Positions 6,218 to 6,571 of a stretch of 6,571 bases of DNA are shown one piece after another (position 1 is the first letter of the stretch; every line of letters starts with the position of its first letter). The stretch covers positions 1-6,571 of the forward strand of contig JAAYQH010000350.1 in assembly GCA_012519365.1 (NCBI GenBank), read 5' to 3'. The translations under genes and the position numbers were made by a program. This DNA comes from Planctomycetota bacterium (GTDB lineage Bacteria; Planctomycetota; Phycisphaerae; Sedimentisphaerales; Anaerohalosphaeraceae). The notes below the pieces were generated by a model, which was given only the letters and a program-made list of their open reading frames with translations, was not told where the DNA came from and made no database searches.

Positions 6218-6235
6218 CTAGTAAGGTTTACTTGA
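6218..6235 (+). pseudogene. Displaced original 3' end of the HTH-EIIA gene
   Basis: If the insertion is removed and the CTA shared by both flanks is merged, the HTH-EIIA frame runs CAG TTA CTA GTA AGG TTT ACT TGA, ending QLLVRFT with a TGA at 6233-6235. The present gene instead ends QLLT using sequence of the element. This relic explains the bases between the element and the hypC leader. It is a reconstruction, strengthened by the palindromic join. From 6236 to 6285 no clear promoter for hypC was found. Confidence 0.5.
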
Positions 6236-6285
6236 GTTTAGGATTTAGTGCTTCAAATTCAGAATTTTCAGTCAAAGGATAAATG

Positions 6286-6540
6286 ATGTGTTTGGCGGTT
6301 CCTGCACGAATTGTTGAAAAAGACGGCGATAAGGCCACAGCCGATGCGATGGGCAACCGGTGGGAGATCCGCATTACGCTGACGCCGGAGGTGGAGGTAG
6401 GGGATATTGTTTTGATTCACGCCGGGTATGCCATCGCCAAAGTTGATGAGGAGCAGGCGACCAAGACCTGGGAGTTGTTCGAGCAGATCGCCGAGATGGA
6501 GTCCGAGCGGCAGCAGGCCGAAGAGAAAGATAAAGGGTAA
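6286..6540 (+). CDS. hypC: HypC/HupF family hydrogenase maturation chaperone
   Basis: HypC is a small cytosolic chaperone that, with HypD, carries the Fe(CN)2CO unit to the precursor of the [NiFe]-hydrogenase large subunit. The N-terminus MCLAVPARIVE is the family hallmark: Cys2, exposed after Met removal, is the essential residue. The central DIVLIHAGYAIAKVDEEQA matches the conserved GD-V-HAG-AI segment of the beta-barrel. There are two adjacent ATG codons at 6283 and 6286. The second is chosen because it puts Cys at position 2 and lies six bases after AAAGGA (6274-6279). The 84 residues are normal length, and the charged Glu/Lys-rich tail (about residues 65-84) is probably helical and flexible. 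Partner genes such as hypD and hypE would be expected downstream, beyond the window. The insertion sequence upstream may have cut it off from an earlier promoter. Confidence 0.95.
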   Translation: MCLAVPARIVEKDGDKATADAMGNRWEIRITLTPEVEVGDIVLIHAGYAIAKVDEEQATKTWELFEQIAEMESERQQAEEKDKG

Positions 6541-6571
6541 AAAAGAAAAGATAAAATTATCGAAACCGAAA

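Noticed and set aside
6541..6571. GATAA-AA-TTATC dyad after hypC as a terminator
   Set aside because: It has a two-base loop, an AT-only core and no T-tract, and the window ends here. It may simply be the spacer before a following gene.

Overview
The window reads as chromosomal sequence from a GC-rich, probably anaerobic bacterium. My best guess is a Planctomycetota/Phycisphaerae-type lineage. That guess rests on the gene kinds (a (beta/alpha-alpha6)-type carbohydrate-active enzyme, an excisionase-HTH/PTS-IIA fusion, a HypC hydrogenase chaperone) and is an inference, not a taxonomic result. All genes are on the + strand.

Layout. Bases 1-220 are non-coding. They carry a perfect 15-bp inverted repeat (7-21 / 93-107) and a possible promoter. 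Bases 221-2200 encode a probable exported six-hairpin-type glycosidase-like protein. It stops at a TGA, but the same frame continues for 40 codons of plausible coding sequence to a TAG at 2321-2323, so the gene looks interrupted near its 3' end. A short spacer holds a copy of the upstream repeat motif, a perfect hairpin/operator-like dyad and a -10 box. Next comes an M17 leucyl aminopeptidase (2557-4107) with every expected metal and catalytic residue present. A strong sigma70-like promoter and a 9-bp tandem direct repeat precede a 216-aa fusion of a MerR/BldC-like helix-turn-helix with a PTS EIIA (PtsN-like) domain (4220-4870).

An insertion sequence of about 1.35 kb, with 14-bp perfect terminal inverted repeats and an intact IS4-superfamily DDE transposase, has landed exactly on the 3' end of the HTH-EIIA gene. 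The present TAA stop of that gene lies at the very end of the IS. Removing the IS recreates a palindromic target (TTACTAGTAA) and an alternative ending of the regulator in the same frame, with a TGA stop about 50 bp before hypC (6286-6540). The HTH-EIIA gene and hypC were therefore probably close neighbours, perhaps co-transcribed, before insertion.

How the genes relate. The glycosidase-like enzyme (glycan use) and the aminopeptidase (peptide turnover) are independent housekeeping or catabolic genes with their own upstream signals. The HTH-EIIA protein is the most interesting product: a candidate transcription factor whose state could be set by PTS phosphorylation, sitting next to a hydrogenase-maturation gene. 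No rRNA, tRNA or CRISPR array was seen.
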